64,000 nucleotides of DNA, taken from positions 3,224,001 through 3,288,000 of the forward strand of contig CP091727.1 of assembly GCA_022009855.1 (NCBI GenBank), in the 5' to 3' direction. Under the pieces are notes generated by a model that made no database searches, was not told the DNA's origin, and worked only from the letters and a program-made list of their open reading frames with translations. This stretch comes from Lentisphaeria bacterium. Lineage in GTDB: Bacteria; Verrucomicrobiota; Lentisphaeria; Victivallales; Victivallaceae. A program made the translations under genes and the position numbers. Positions 1 to 11,522 of the stretch are shown here, piece by piece; position 1 is the stretch's first letter; the number at the start of each line of letters is the position of its first letter.

Positions 1-457
1 GCGGATCAGCGGTTTTTGTTCTCTGGCGGGAATTCTCTCCGGGCTGTTGCTTGGATATCTGGCTGACCGGATGTCGCTGATCCGGGTGGCGTCGGCGGTG
101 ATCGTCATTGCCGGAGCGATGCGGATCGTGCAGAGTTTCAGTTCCGATGTGATTCAGCTGCTGGTGGAGCGTTCGCTGATGGTGCTGGCGGCGGGAGGAA
201 TCGAACCGCTGCTCCAGTCCTGGTTGGCGGGGGTGACGCCGGAGCGGGAACATGGCAGTTTCTTCGGCTGGGCGGCCTGCTTCAAGTCTGTGGGCTGGAT
301 GCTCGGAGCGCTCTCCGGCGGCTTCACAGCGAGTCTGCTTGGCGGTGTACGCGGTGTCTTTTTCGGTTCCGGAATCATGTTTCTGTTGCTGGTTCCGCTG
401 ATGCTTTTCACCAGCCGGCGGCTGCCGCCGCCGCGTTTCCGACGGACTGGGAGGTAG
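1..457 (+). CDS. MFS transporter, C-terminal part (5' end outside window)
   Basis: The open frame enters from the left edge and ends at a TAG at 455-457. The visible part is about 150 residues: several hydrophobic helices broken by a short basic loop (GYLADRMS) of the kind that joins helices in major facilitator superfamily transporters, and a basic tail (RRLPPPRFRRTGR). It is probably an inner-membrane transporter of the MFS type, but the substrate cannot be read from this fragment. The next gene begins 6 bases downstream, so the two are probably co-transcribed. Confidence 0.6.
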   Translation, partial: RISGFCSLAGILSGLLLGYLADRMSLIRVASAVIVIAGAMRIVQSFSSDVIQLLVERSLMVLAAGGIEPLLQSWLAGVTPEREHGSFFGWAACFKSVGWMLGALSGGFTASLLGGVRGVFFGSGIMFLLLVPLMLFTSRRLPPPRFRRTGR

Positions 458-463
458 AAGAAG

Positions 464-1171
464 ATGGAGCCGCGGCGTGAGGCAGTTTCCGGGAAACGGG
501 CGTGGATTTTGTTCTCGCTGCTGGCGTTGTGGGCATTGATCGCCGTGGGGCGGGGATTCTGGCTGGCCGGGCCGGCTGCGGAGCGTTACATCCGCGAAGG
601 GGAGAAACTGGCCCGCGTCCACGGGCGGATTCCGGCGCCGCGCGGACGGATTCTCGATTGCAACGGAGTTCCATTGGCGTGGAGTGAACGATATTTTGAC
701 CTGTGCTGGCAGGGGCGACGGGGGAATTGCCGGAAGAGGGGGTGTTGCAGCAGTTGCAGAGGATCGTGCCGGAGGCGGCGCTGCCCGTCGCGAAATCGGA
801 CGAGGCGGAACTGCTCTGCCGTGGAATTTCTCCGGATCGGCTTCGGCGCCTGGAGCCGCTGGTAAAGGCGGGGAAGGGATTCCGAATCGTGCAGCGCTGG
901 GAACGGATGACGGTAAGTTCCCTGCGGATACGCCGCCGCCTGGGCACCGTGATGCTGCTGTGGGGGGGAGCTGGTCGGGCAGTCGGGGCTGGAGCTGGAA
1001 TTCGATTCCCTGTTGCGTGGGAAAGCCGGGGAGTTCCGGGTTCTGCTCGATCGCTATCGGAACTGGATTCCGGAAAGCTGGGGAGCTGCTTGAAATCCGG
1101 TCCCGGGGCGGGATATCAAACTGAATGTCGCGGCGGAGGAGCTGGAGCGCCGCGGGAGGGCGGCACGATGA
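464..1171 (+). CDS. PBP2-like protein lacking a transpeptidase domain (frames interrupted)
   Basis: The N-terminus has one membrane anchor followed by the family motif RIPAPRGRILDCNGVPLA, as in PBP2/MrdA and FtsI. Further on come GQSGLELEFDSLLRGKAG (the GxSGLE...LRGxxG pedestal signature) and PVPGRDIKLN, the linker that normally leads into the transpeptidase domain. The frame then closes at TGA 1169-1171, overlapping the ATG of the rodA-like gene, so the SxxK/SxN/KTG catalytic domain is absent. Reading it needs a lost base near 700, an extra G in the G7 run at 962-968, and passage through a TGA at 1091-1093. It could be a genuine pedestal-only partner of RodA, or a decayed mrdA. Coupling to rodA supports a role in wall elongation. 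Confidence 0.6.
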
Positions 1172-2266
1172 TCAGACGGTTGCATTCTCCGGGAGCCGGT
1201 GGTGTTCTGAATGCTGCGATGGCGACGGCGGGAGTTGCCTTTCTGCTGGGGGTGTGGGGTGTGCTCACCATTGCGAGCTCCCAATCTGCGGCTCCCACTG
1301 CGCTGTTGATTGGCAAGCAGTTCGGTGCGCTGGTGGCCGGGATGGTGGTGATGCTGGCTGCCGCCCGTATTCCGTTTGAATTTTATCGCCGTCAGGTCTG
1401 GGTGCTGGCGCTGCTCTTCTTTCTGCCGCTCTTGATCCTGCCGCTGGCGGGGGTGCGGGTGAACGGCATGTGCGGCTGGTTCCGGGTCGGTGCGTTCAGT
1501 CTTCAGCCGACGGAACCGGCCAAAGGGAATTTTTCTGCTCTCTCTTGTTGTGACGATGAGTTCGCTGCGGTCGGAGAGTCTCCGTTTCTGGGGGGCGCTG
1601 GCGGTTGCGTCGCTCTGGCTGACGCCGATCTTTCTTCAGCCGGATTTCGGGACGTCGGCGATCTATCTGGCCGGATTTGCCGCGGTCTATTTTTCTCGCG
1701 GGGGGGGGCGGATTCGCAATCTGTTGATTTTCTTTACAGGCGCTGCTGCTGCTGCTGCGCTTTTCGTCTGGAGTCACCCCTACGCCTGGCGACGGATCAC
1801 CGGTCTGTTTCAGCCGGAGCTGGATCCCCTGGGCAGCGGCTGGCATATCCGGCAGTTTGAACTGGCCATTGCGCGCGGGCGGTTTTTCGGGGAGAAGCTC
1901 GGGCACGCCGTCTGGAGCAACGCCTATCTGCCGCTCTCCTACAACGATTCGGCATTTGCGACGATGGCGGAGACGCTGGGATTCTTCGGTACGCTGCCGG
2001 TTTTTCTCGGATTCGCCCTGTTGATCGCGTCGCTGGCGGTGCTGGCGAACCGATTCGATCTGGAGTCCGACGCCCGGCTCTACATACTGTCTGCGGCGGC
2101 GTTGATCGGCATTCAGTCGCTGGTGCACATCAGCGTGAATCTCTGTTTGCTGCCGCCGACCGGGTTGACGCTGCCGCTGATCAGTTACGGAGGCAGTTCC
2201 TTGATCGGCTGTTGTCTGATGCTGGGGATCGCACTCAGCGCGGCCCGCTGTCGCCGGAGCTATTGA
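1168..2266 (+). CDS. rodA: RodA/FtsW/SpoVE-family peptidoglycan glycosyltransferase (one frameshift)
   Basis: SEDS-family polytopic inner-membrane protein that polymerises lipid II into glycan strands. Family landmarks are [23 protein letters not shown], the loop [18 protein letters not shown] and the C-terminal [12 protein letters not shown]. There are about ten hydrophobic segments and about 365 residues, a normal length for RodA. One frameshift, probably an extra G near 1526, splits the reading frame after EPAK. The ATG overlaps the stop of the PBP2-like gene (ATGA), consistent with a RodA-PBP pair. The 3' end overlaps recD on the other strand by 7 bases. RodA is preferred over FtsW because of the PBP2-like neighbour. 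Confidence 0.85.
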
Positions 2267-4154
2267 AGACCGGCGGCGTGTTCGGCCAGCCGGGCGGCGA
2301 GGCCGGAACGACGGAGGGTCCGGTTGGCGAGCGCGGCGGCGATGATCGATTCTTCCGCGCAAAGATCGACGCGGTTTCGGGCGCGGGTGATGCCGGTGTA
2401 GAGCAGTTCCCGGGTGAGGACCGGCGACTCCTGATCGGGCAGCACCAGCAGAACCCGGTCGAATCCCGACCCCCTGCGACTTGTGGATCGTCATGGCGAA
2501 GACGCACTCATGTTCCGGCAGCTCGACCGGATGGAATCCGTTCTCCCGGCCGGGGAAGCGGACCTCGATGCCGCCGGGATGGCGGGCGGAGTGCCAGACG
2601 ATGCCGATGTCGCCGTTGCTGAGTCCGGTTGCCGGATCGTTTCGAGCATGATCAGCGGCAGTCCCGGTGCGTAATCCGCAGTAAGTCCGGTGAGATGCCG
2701 CATGAGTTCGTTGAGCTGTTCCACTCCGAACGGCCCCTTGCGCACCGCGGCGAGGATGCGGAAGGCGTCGAGCAGCTGGAAGGCGGTTGCCAGCGCGGAA
2801 TCTCCGCCGACGTCGGCGAGTTGTTTTAAGTCGCGGGAAAGCAACACCGTTCGATTCCGGCCGTTCAATTTCGGCGGCGAGTTCTGCTTCGAAGGAGGCC
2901 AGGGAGAGCGGCCGGGTACGGAAATCCGGGCAGTCGAGCCGGGCGATTTCGGCGGCGAGTTCCGTTGCTTTTCCGTCGGCTAGGTTCCGGATGGCGGCGC
3001 TGATTCTGCCGATCTGTGGAGCGCTTGCGAAGCGGTGGTTGCGGACGAGTTCGACAACGGCGCCGGAGAGCGGAAGTCTGTCGGTGATCGGGGCGGGGAG
3101 AACGCCGGTCTGAAGTTCGGCGAACCGGCGGATCTCCCGGGGAAAGGCGTTGCGTTCGGCGCTGTCGCAGAGGTCGGCAAGTACGGCGCCGGACTCCACG
3201 GAGGCGAGCTGGTCCTTGTCGCCGAGCAGAACGATTCGTGCGTCCGGCTTGAGCGCTTCGAGGAGTGCGGTCATCAGCGAGAGCGGAATCATCGAACACT
3301 CATCAGCGACGATGAGGTCACAGGGCAGGGGATGTTCGCGGTTGAAGCGGAAGCCGCCGGTTTCGAAATCGGGGCGCAGCAGAGAATGGATGGTCGAGGT
3401 GGAAAGTTCCGCGAGTTTCCGCCGGATTTCCGGGTGATCGTCGAGTTCGAGTTTTGCGCCGTCCTGGAGGAGAGATTCGTGCAGACGGGCCTGTGCCTTT
3501 CCGGTGGGGGCGCAGAGGGCGATCCGGAGTTCCGGGTCGCGTTCCAGCTCCAGTGCGAGCAAAGCGGCGACGACGGTGGTTTTGCCGGTGCCGGGGCCGC
3601 CGGTGATGACGGTGAAGGAGTTGGCGAGCGCGGCGCAGACGGCGATTTTTTTTGATAGTCCGGTTCCCCGGGGGCGGTGCGGAAGTTGCACAGCAGCCGG
3701 GGGAGCCGTCCGGTGGAAAGTTCCGGGATGGCGGGATTCCTCCGGTGGCGCCGGAGAATCTCTGCTGCGGCGACCGATTCACATCGGTAGTAACGCTGCA
3801 GATAGAGCCGTCCGCCGTTGTCGAGTAGTAGCGGGGTCTCCATATTTCCGGTGGTTCGGCGGAATGCGGCGGCGCATTCCGGAGACTGGAGAGCGTTGAT
3901 CCATTCATCGAGTCCGGGCAGCAGGAGGGGGCGCCGGTGGCGGGCTGGAGGCTTTTTCCTGCCCACTCTTCAAGCAGGCAGCAGCTGTGTCCGGAACGGA
4001 CCGCCCGGCAGGCGAATGCGGCGGCGAGGAAGAGCGCCGGGGCGGAATCCGCGCCGCAGAGCCGGAGCATTCCGGCGGCGAATTCGAGATCGATCGCCTT
4101 GAATTCGCCGGTGGCGGCCAGTTGGGAAGAGAGTGCGGCGATGTTCTGATTCAT
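2260..4154 (-). CDS. recD: RecD, exodeoxyribonuclease V alpha subunit (several frameshifts)
   Basis: 5'-3' helicase subunit of RecBCD, which processes double-strand ends for recombination. The Walker A motif [14 protein letters not shown], the Walker B-like [34 protein letters not shown] and the terminal [13 protein letters not shown] are all visible, in SF1B helicase order. About 631 codons, close to the usual 600. At least four frame changes are needed, near 3970, 3665, 2870 and 2490. The start lies 3 bases after the recB stop, so recC, recB and recD form one operon. It converges with rodA. Confidence 0.9.
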
Positions 4155-4157
4155 ACG

Positions 4158-7100
4158 TTACCCGATGACGGCCTCCAGTTCCCGGATCAGCCGGAACTCC
4201 GGTTTGTCGAAGTAGACGCCGCGGCCGGGGACTTCCGGTGAGAGGCCGCGCAGAAAGAGATAGAACACGCCGCCGAAGCGGTCGCGGTAGTCCGTTTCCT
4301 CGAAACGGCCGAGACGCTGTCGAAGGTATTTGACCCAGGCGACGGTGTAGATGAGATACTGCATGAAGTAGAAGGTGTGCCACATTTCGCTGCGGAGTCG
4401 TTCCGGCGAGAAGTTGGCGAGGTCGTTGCCGGCGCGGTTGGTTTTCCAGTCGACGATGTAGAATTTGCCGCGGTGTTCGAAGACGAGATCGATCAGTCCG
4501 TTGAGAAATCCGCCGGAGACCGCCCGTTCCCACTCCGGATATTCGACCGCGCCGAACCGTTCGCGGAGAAATCCGGCGAGCAGCCGTTTGAGGTCGGCAG
4601 TGGTAAAGGGACGGTGGAAGGCGTAGGTGAACTCCAGCTCCGAAAGCCGCTTGTCCGCCGGAACTTCCGCGAGGGTGAAGCATTCGCCGTCTCCCGCTGG
4701 GAGCGGCGAATGGAGCGCGTTGCAGATGAGTTCCGTCGCCGATTCGATCACCGTGTCGCGCCGGGCGGGGTCGCGGAGCAGACCGTGGATTTCCAGCTGG
4801 GGAGTCACCGCGTTGCGCACCGCCTCCCTGCCGGCGGCGAAGTCTATGAGTTCGAGAGTCTTGTGGATGGCGTTCCCCGCCTCCTTTCCGCCGGGGAGGG
4901 CGAAAGGACCGGTGTCGTCCGCCTCCTCCGCCGGGGTGTCGCCGGGGAGTTCGTCATCATAGTCGGCCGCCGGACTTTCCAGCGGCGGAACGGGGGTGTC
5001 GTCCGCCGGCTTGAGTTTCGAGTAGCTCGCGCAGATCCAGTCGGCGGTGACGGCGCTCTCCCACTCCGCGAGAACCGGTTCCGTCGCCGGTTCTGCCTCG
5101 GGTTGATAGATCGCGTCGGTGAGTGGCGGGAGCGGTTCCGCCATTTCGGGGGATTTCCAGCGGCAGATCGCGTCTGGCCTGGGTGCATCCGGCACAGTCC
5201 TTCAACTCATCCGGACCGGCGTCCTTCATACGGAACAGCCATTCGACCGGGGAATCCTCCTGCTGATTCCGACTGTGGATTCCGCAGAAGAGGGCGCAGC
5301 GGAATTTGGCGCGGGTGAGGGCGACGTAGGCGAGCCGGAGCTGTTCCTGCATGCGTTCATTTTTCTCCGCGCATTTTGCTTCCGGCGAGTTGCTCAGGTC
5401 ATATTCCAACAGCCCCTGTGCGTTGTGGTAGGGGGTGCGCTGTTGAGAGCGATTCGAGGTGGCGCCGCAGAGCCAGAGAGTCGGGAGCAGCACGACCGGG
5501 AACTCCAGCCCCTTGCTGCCGTGCAGCGTCATGATCTTCACCGCGCTCCGCTCGGTCTCGAGCTGCTGAAGCTCCTCTTCCGGCGGCTGTTTGTCGCCGG
5601 GGTTCTCGATTTTTCCGGCGAGGAAGCGGAGCAGTGCGTTCATGCCGAGGCCGCGTCGGAAGCTCTCCTGCTGTAGCAGATCGCCCAGTTGCAGCAGATT
5701 GGAGACCTGCCGCTCACCGCCGGGGGTGGCGAGCAGCCGCGGCACGACGTCGAACTCCCGGAGCAGCCGGGCGAACATTTTCAGAAAGGAGCCTTCGAGC
5801 CAGGTCTTCGCCAGAATCCGGAACTTCTGCTGGAGGGCGAGCCGCTCCTCCTCCCCCTCCGGCGATTGGAGCCTGAGCAGCTGATCGAGCGAACAGCCGC
5901 CGACGGGGGTGCTGAGTGCGTTCATGATCCGGCGCGGATCGTTTCCGGCGGCGACTCCTGCAGAAAGGTGAGCAGCTCACCGGCTTCGGACGAATGGTAG
6001 ATGGAATCGCTGCGGGTGAATACGCCGGCGATTCCCCGGAAGGCGAGGGCCTGACGGACGGCGGCGGCCTCATACCGGTTCCGCACCAGAACCGCGAGGT
6101 CGCCGGGGCGGAGTCTTCGGGGGGATCCGTCTTCCGTTGCGGGGAATGATCGCCTCCGGAGCGTTGAGCATTCTCACCGCCAGTTCGGCGCAGTATTTCG
6201 GCCAGCTCTCCGCGTGAAGCTCGGGGGCGCGGTAGATCCGCAGCGGGGAGGGGGATTCAATCGTCTTCGCCTCCCTCGTCGCCGGGAGCGTGGATTTCCG
6301 GCAGTGTCAGCAGTTCGGGCGGGACGGCGAAGGGGGCGTTGTGCTCCCGGCCGAAGAGGCGGTTGACCGCCCGGATCATGCCGGGGGAGGAGCGGTAGTT
6401 GGTGTCGAGCGAATAGACGCGGCCCGGTTCCACGTCGGCACGGGCGTGGAGGTAGGTCGCGAGATCTCCGCCGCGGAAGAAGTAGATCGCCTGGCGGGGG
6501 TCGCCGACCAGAAAGAGCGTCTTCTGCGGTTCCGTTTCCACAAAGAGCTTCTGAAAGATGCGGTATTGTACCGGGTCGGTGTCCTGAAATTCGTCGATGA
6601 TTCCGGCGGAGAACTTCTGCCGGAGCTGGCCGGCAAGCGGACTGTCGGGGAGATCGAGCGCGTCGCGGACCAGCCGCGGCATGTCGTCGAAGGTCATGAG
6701 GTTGCGTTCGCGCTTGAGCTCTTCGAGTCGTCGGAAGGCGAATTCGGCGCCGCGCAGCAGGAAGAGGGCGCGGAACCGTTCGATTTCGCCGGAGAATTCG
6801 TCGAGCATTCGCATTACCGGCGTATCGAGCGCGGCCGCGAGCTGGGCCGGTTTTCCACTCCGTTTGTTGAGGCTGTTTTCGAGGTTGTTGCGGCGGAACA
6901 GCGAGAGGGTTTCCAGAAGCGCGGGCATCGCCGCTCCGGTGCTGCGGAACTTTCCCAGAACCGCGTTATGGAGCGTGAAATCCGCTTTTCGGAACGGTTT
7001 GTTGAGAAATCCGGCGCACTCCTCGACCGGCAGACGTTCCGGCAGGGTACGGAGCTGTTCGAGCCGTCGGGGACAGCCGGTCGAGCCGGTCGCCGATCTG

Positions 7101-7757
7101 CTCTTCCTTATCCAGAGGAACCGAGGTGCGGAAGGCGAGCGACTCCCGCTTGACACGTTGTTGTGCGACCTGGAACAACGCCTCCGGCGTAAGATTGAGG
7201 TGAGTGCCGAGCGCAGCCAGGAGGACGGCGTGTTCCGGCGCGTAGAAATATCTCCGATAGAAATCCAGCGAACATTGGCGGAGCAGCTCTTCGCAGTCGC
7301 TTTCGACGTCGTTGTCGAAACGGACGCCGCTTTCGAAGGCGTTTTCCCTGAGCACCCGGGAGCAGAATCCGTGAATGGTGCTTATGACCGCGTCGTCGAA
7401 GTCGGTCAGCGCCTGCCGGAGCCGCGCGGCGGGTTCCGGGCGGTTCCGGCGTCGACGCGGTCGAGCAGCAGAGCGATCCGGTCGTCGCCGGACGGCTTAC
7501 GGTTGACGAGGCAGTCGAAGCACTGGAGGAGCAGCTTCCGGATGCGGGTGCGCAGTTCCGCCGCTGCGGCTTCGGTGAAGGTCACCACCAGAAGCGAGGT
7601 GATCGGCAGCCCCCGTTCCAGCAGGAGTCGGAGCACGAGAGTCTCGATGTTGTAGGTTTTTCCAGTTCCGGCGGCGGCTTCGACCAGGTTGATGCCGTCG
7701 AGCGGCCAGTCGAGCGAGGGAGCTGTTGTTTCCGGTTGCGGCGGTAGTATTGCTCAT
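4158..7757 (-). CDS. recB: RecB, exodeoxyribonuclease V beta subunit (several frameshifts)
   Basis: 3'-5' helicase and nuclease subunit of RecBCD. N-terminal Walker A region GINLVEAAAGTGKTYNIETL, UvrD-type motifs DEFQDTDPVQYRIFQ, FLVGDPRQAIYFFRGGD and LDTNYRSS, then IMTLHGSKGLEFPVVLLPTL and YVALTRAKFRCALF. The C-terminal nuclease domain shows LIDLVFEHRGKFYIVDWKTN, including the catalytic D-x-K. About 1200 codons, matching the family. At least five frame changes are needed. The ATG overlaps the recC stop (ATGA). Confidence 0.92.
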
Positions 7758-10700
7758 GGCTCCTCCTTTAGCGGTGGCGGTATGAGCTCATTCGTCAACC
7801 GGGTGAATTCGGAGAATACCGCCGGATCGTTGAAGTCCGTCTCATTGAAACAGAGGGCGACGGCCGGGTCGTCGAGATCGCCGGGAATACCTGTTCCGCG
7901 GGCGGAGCGAAACGCCTTGAGTGCGGCGAGCTTCCGCTCCGCATCGCTCCGGTGTGCGGAAGCGGCGTAGGCAGCGGAGGCCCTGGCAAACAGCGGCAGG
8001 GGGCGGCGCATGCCTTCCCGAAAGGATTCGATTAGCCGCAGCAGTTTTTCTTCCGCTTCCCCGGCCGGCAGCGGAGGGAGTGTCCGCTCACAGAACGCCT
8101 TGTTTTCGAAGAAGAGGGCGAGGGTGACCACCCCTTCCGGGAGCAGGGCGTTGAGCAGGAGGTGCCGCAGATGCAGTGAGACCAGACTGTTCCAGGTCAT
8201 GCTCGAACAGCGGCGGAACCAGTGTTCCCGCCGGATGGCGTCGCCGTCGGCGATGCCGGTAAGACGGGTGCCGCCGACGGCGAGATCGATGAGGATGCGG
8301 TGGTCCGGGCCGGGCAGCCGTTCCTCGTGCCAGGGGGCGGGGCAGAGTTTCATCGTCTCCAGCGTCTGCCGGAAGAGGAGTTCGCCGTTTTCCCCGAGCG
8401 GCAGCCGGCCGCCGCGGCGCAGGGAGCGTTTGAGCTTTTCCGGGTCCTCCCTGCCGGTTCAAGGCGAGATCGACCGCCTCGCGGAGCTGGTACTGTTCAA
8501 GAGCGTCGAGTACGATCGGTTCATCGTCCTCCAGAGTCAGAGTTTCTTCGAGGAAGCGGGCTCCCGCCCTGTTTTTCAGAAACCATCGACAGGGGTTGGA
8601 GAACATCTGCTCGAGTTCGTCAAGGGGAATCGACTCCGGGAGCGGTTCCGGCGGCAGGGGGGGCGGGACGTTTCCCGGTTCGTGCCGTCGGCGCGGCGGA
8701 AACTCCGGCGAGGATCGGCTGCCGCGCGGCAGTTTCCGGGGAGTAGGAGCGCAGGTCGAGGCCGCTGTCCGGCCGGAACCCGTCCGGATGAAATCCCTGC
8801 AGTCTGGTTTCGCTCACCTGAAAGCCGGGGAAGCTCTGCTGCATGCAGTTGAGAAATTCCGTCAACGGCACCGCGGGCGGGAGGGCGGAGCCATCCTTGA
8901 GGCTTCTGCCCTGATAGAAGAGCAGAAGGTTGCGCCGGGCGGAGAGAATTGCCTCGAGAAAGAGGTAGCGGTCCTCCGCCGGCCGGGAGCGGTCGCCCGG
9001 GCGCGGGGTGGCCAGCACATTGAAGCCGAGCTTGTTTTCCCGCCGGGGAACTCGCCTTCGTTCAGGCCGAGGATGGCGACCACCTGCATCGGGATGCTCC
9101 GCATCGGGACCAGCGAGCAGAAGGTGATTTTCCCCGCAGAAAACTGGTTCCCTGAACCGGTTCGGAGAGGGCGGAGGCGAGGTGGTCGGCAGCGGCGTCC
9201 GCGGGGATCGGACGGTTGTAGCCGGCGGTTTCGGCGGTTTCGGCGAACGCGGCGAAACTGGCGCGCAGTGCCGCCAGCTCCGCCGCCGTCTCCCGGCTGG
9301 AGAGAAAGAAGCTGTCGAGAATCCGGCTGAACCGAGCCTGCCATTCGGCGGGGGGGCAGGGGCGGGCCAGTTCCGGGCCGAGCGCGGCGAGCTGGCGGAC
9401 GAAACGGATGAAGTTGCCGAGCAGTTCCGCCTCTCCTTCCGGAATCGCCCCGAGTTCGTGGAGTCCTTCGGCGGCCTCGGAATCCGGCGTTTCGGTCATT
9501 GCGAAGGCGAGCAGAAGCCGGTCCAGCCCCTGACTCCAGGAGAACTCTTCGAACGGAACGCCGCAGAATTTCCGGTGGGACTCCGCGTCGAATCCCCAGC
9601 GGATGGCGGCTCGGCCGGTCCAGCGTGAGATGGTTTCGAGCGCCTCTTCCGGAATGTTGAACCGCGCCCGGAGCGCGGGCTGATCCAGAAGCGCGGTCAC
9701 CTCCGATGCTTCGAAGCGTTCCGCGGGCAGTTCGAGCAGCCGGAGAAAGGTGTCGGCAAGCTGACCGGCGGAACGGAGACTGCGGTCGGAGATGGAATAT
9801 TCTCCGGCCAGCGGACCCTGGTCGAACACGGCGCGGATATAGGGTTCGTATTGGTTGATGTCCGGCGCCATGACGATGATTTCGCGCGGCTGTGGCGGAG
9901 CGGAGTCGAGTTTGCCGTTCATCAGCGTGAGCAGCTGTTCGTGCAGAACCTCCACCTCGCGGCGGATGCCGTGGCAGTTGAACACCCGCACCGAACGATC
10001 GCCCGGCGGAATTTCCAGCGGTTTCCCGACCAGGAACCCATCCCCGTCCGGCCGCCGGAGTCGGAGCGAGAGAATGTCCTCCTGCAGTGCGGTGAGCATC
10101 GTGTAGGTGGTGTATTCCGGACCGGCCTCCCCGCCGGGAACATACTCTTCGAAGGCGGTCTCCTCCACAGTGTGACACAGCTCGTGGAGTTCGATCACCC
10201 GGTTGAAGAATTCGCGTCCCTGTCGTCCGAACGAGGCGAGCAGGGGATTCTGATCGAATTCGGCGTCGGTGATTTTCGTCGGCCGTTCGCCCCAGTACTC
10301 CCGGCAGGGATTGAGGTAGAAGAAATTCACTTCCCGGAAGCGCGAAAGATGCTGGAAGAACCCGAGATAGATCGGTGGCATCGCACCTGCGCCGAAGACG
10401 CTGACCCGTTCCGGGACCCGTCTGCCCGCGGCATTCAGTTGAAAGAACTTCGGAAATAGAACTCCCGCCCTTCCGCGCCGTTTTCCCGCAGTGCGAGGTA
10501 GAGTTTTCGCTGCCACGAATGGCGTTCCGCGCCCCTTTCTCCCGCGGCCCATTGGAGCAGTTCCTCCTGCCGGTAGACCTGGTACTGGTCGAAGAGACCG
10601 GCGATTTTGGCGGCGAGCTGAAGGAGTTTGCGGGCATCTCCGGTGAGATAGCGGGCGAGTTCCGGGACGCGGTGGGCCTCATCTTCGAGCAGGGCGGCGA

Positions 10701-11004
10701 GCCGCCACGCCATCACCTCCTGCGAGAAGAGTTCGCTGTCGCGCCGGAACGCCGCCGCCGTCGCCGGGTCGAAACATTGCAGCATGGTGCGGCGGACGAA
10801 GTTCTCCAGATAGGGAAGGTCGAGATTGGCGGCGATGCCGCCGTTTGCGGCGAGGAACTGGGTCAGCCAGTCAGCCATGCCCCGGGTCTGGATGACGATG
10901 GTTTCCGGCGTAAAGGGATTTGCAGGAGCATGGCGGAACACCGCGTCGAGATAGAGCTCCGCCAGTTGTTCAAGCTTGTTGCCGGTGTAGAGATGGAAAC
11001 TCAT
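7754..11004 (-). CDS. recC: RecC, exodeoxyribonuclease V gamma subunit (several frameshifts)
   Basis: Scaffold and Chi-recognition subunit of RecBCD. The N-terminus FHLYTGNKLEQLAEL...TIVIQTRGMADWLTQFLA matches the inactive helicase fold of RecC, and PPIYLGFFQHLSRFREVNFF and EREVLHE-like segments follow in family order. About 1083 codons, against about 1120 in E. coli. The start ATG at 11002-11004 lies within the last 35 bases of the glycosylase gene upstream. At least four frame changes are needed (near 10450, 9050, 8600 and 8350). The order recC-recB-recD differs from E. coli, where ptrA lies between recC and recB. Confidence 0.88.
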
Positions 11005-11522
11005 CGGGCGGCGTCTCTCCGGCGAAGAAGCGGCGGAACGCTTCCCGCTTGGTTTCAAATGAATAGAGCGCCGCCGCCGGACTGGTGGAGGGGAGGCGGA
11101 CGACCTCCAGCTGCGGATTCCGGAAGAGTTCCGGGAAACAGCGGCGGAAGAGTTCGAAGGAGCGCCCGCCGTTGCAGCCGATCCGCCGGATGACGGGGCA
11201 GCGTTTCAGCAGCGCCGGAATGTCGTTGGGCCGTTCGAGTTTGAGGTTGCTGTCGAGGCTGCCCGGGCGGAATCCGGAACCGGCCACATCCCAGAGCGCG
11301 ATCTGATGATTCTTCAGCGCTTCCAGCCGTTCGTGATAGGGGAGGTTTGGATCGAAATTCCAGAGTTCGCCCATGATGCGCCAGAACGCGTTGCGTTTAT
11401 GGGCGTAATACTGCGCCTGCCGCAGCGATTCTTCGCCGGGGGAGCGAACCGAGGATCAGAAAGCGCGCATCGGACCGGGCGACCGGAGCGAAGGAGTGTT
11501 TGAGTTCGCGCTCTTCAGTCAT
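10970..11522 (-). CDS. DNA-deoxyinosine (hypoxanthine) glycosylase, uracil-DNA-glycosylase superfamily (one frameshift)
   Basis: Base-excision repair enzyme of the UDG superfamily. The N-terminal segment LKHSFAPVARSDARFLILGS, then LPGEESLRQAQYYAHKRNAF, the middle QIALWDVAGSGFRPGSLDSN and the late STSPAAALYSFETK match the hypoxanthine-DNA glycosylase family. One extra C in the run near 11450 breaks the frame after ILGSLP. About 180 residues, normal for the family. The start ATG (11520-11522) overlaps the end of the gene before it, and the 3' end overlaps recC by 35 bases. The DNA-repair neighbourhood agrees with the call. Confidence 0.8.

Noticed and set aside
962..968. Programmed ribosomal frameshift at the G7 run in the PBP2-like gene
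   Set aside because: Similar breaks at many unrelated genes in the window make sequencing error the simpler explanation; no stimulatory structure was evident.
6290..7153. Plus-strand open frame of 287 codons opposite recB
   Set aside because: Mirrors RecB helicase codons; no independent evidence.
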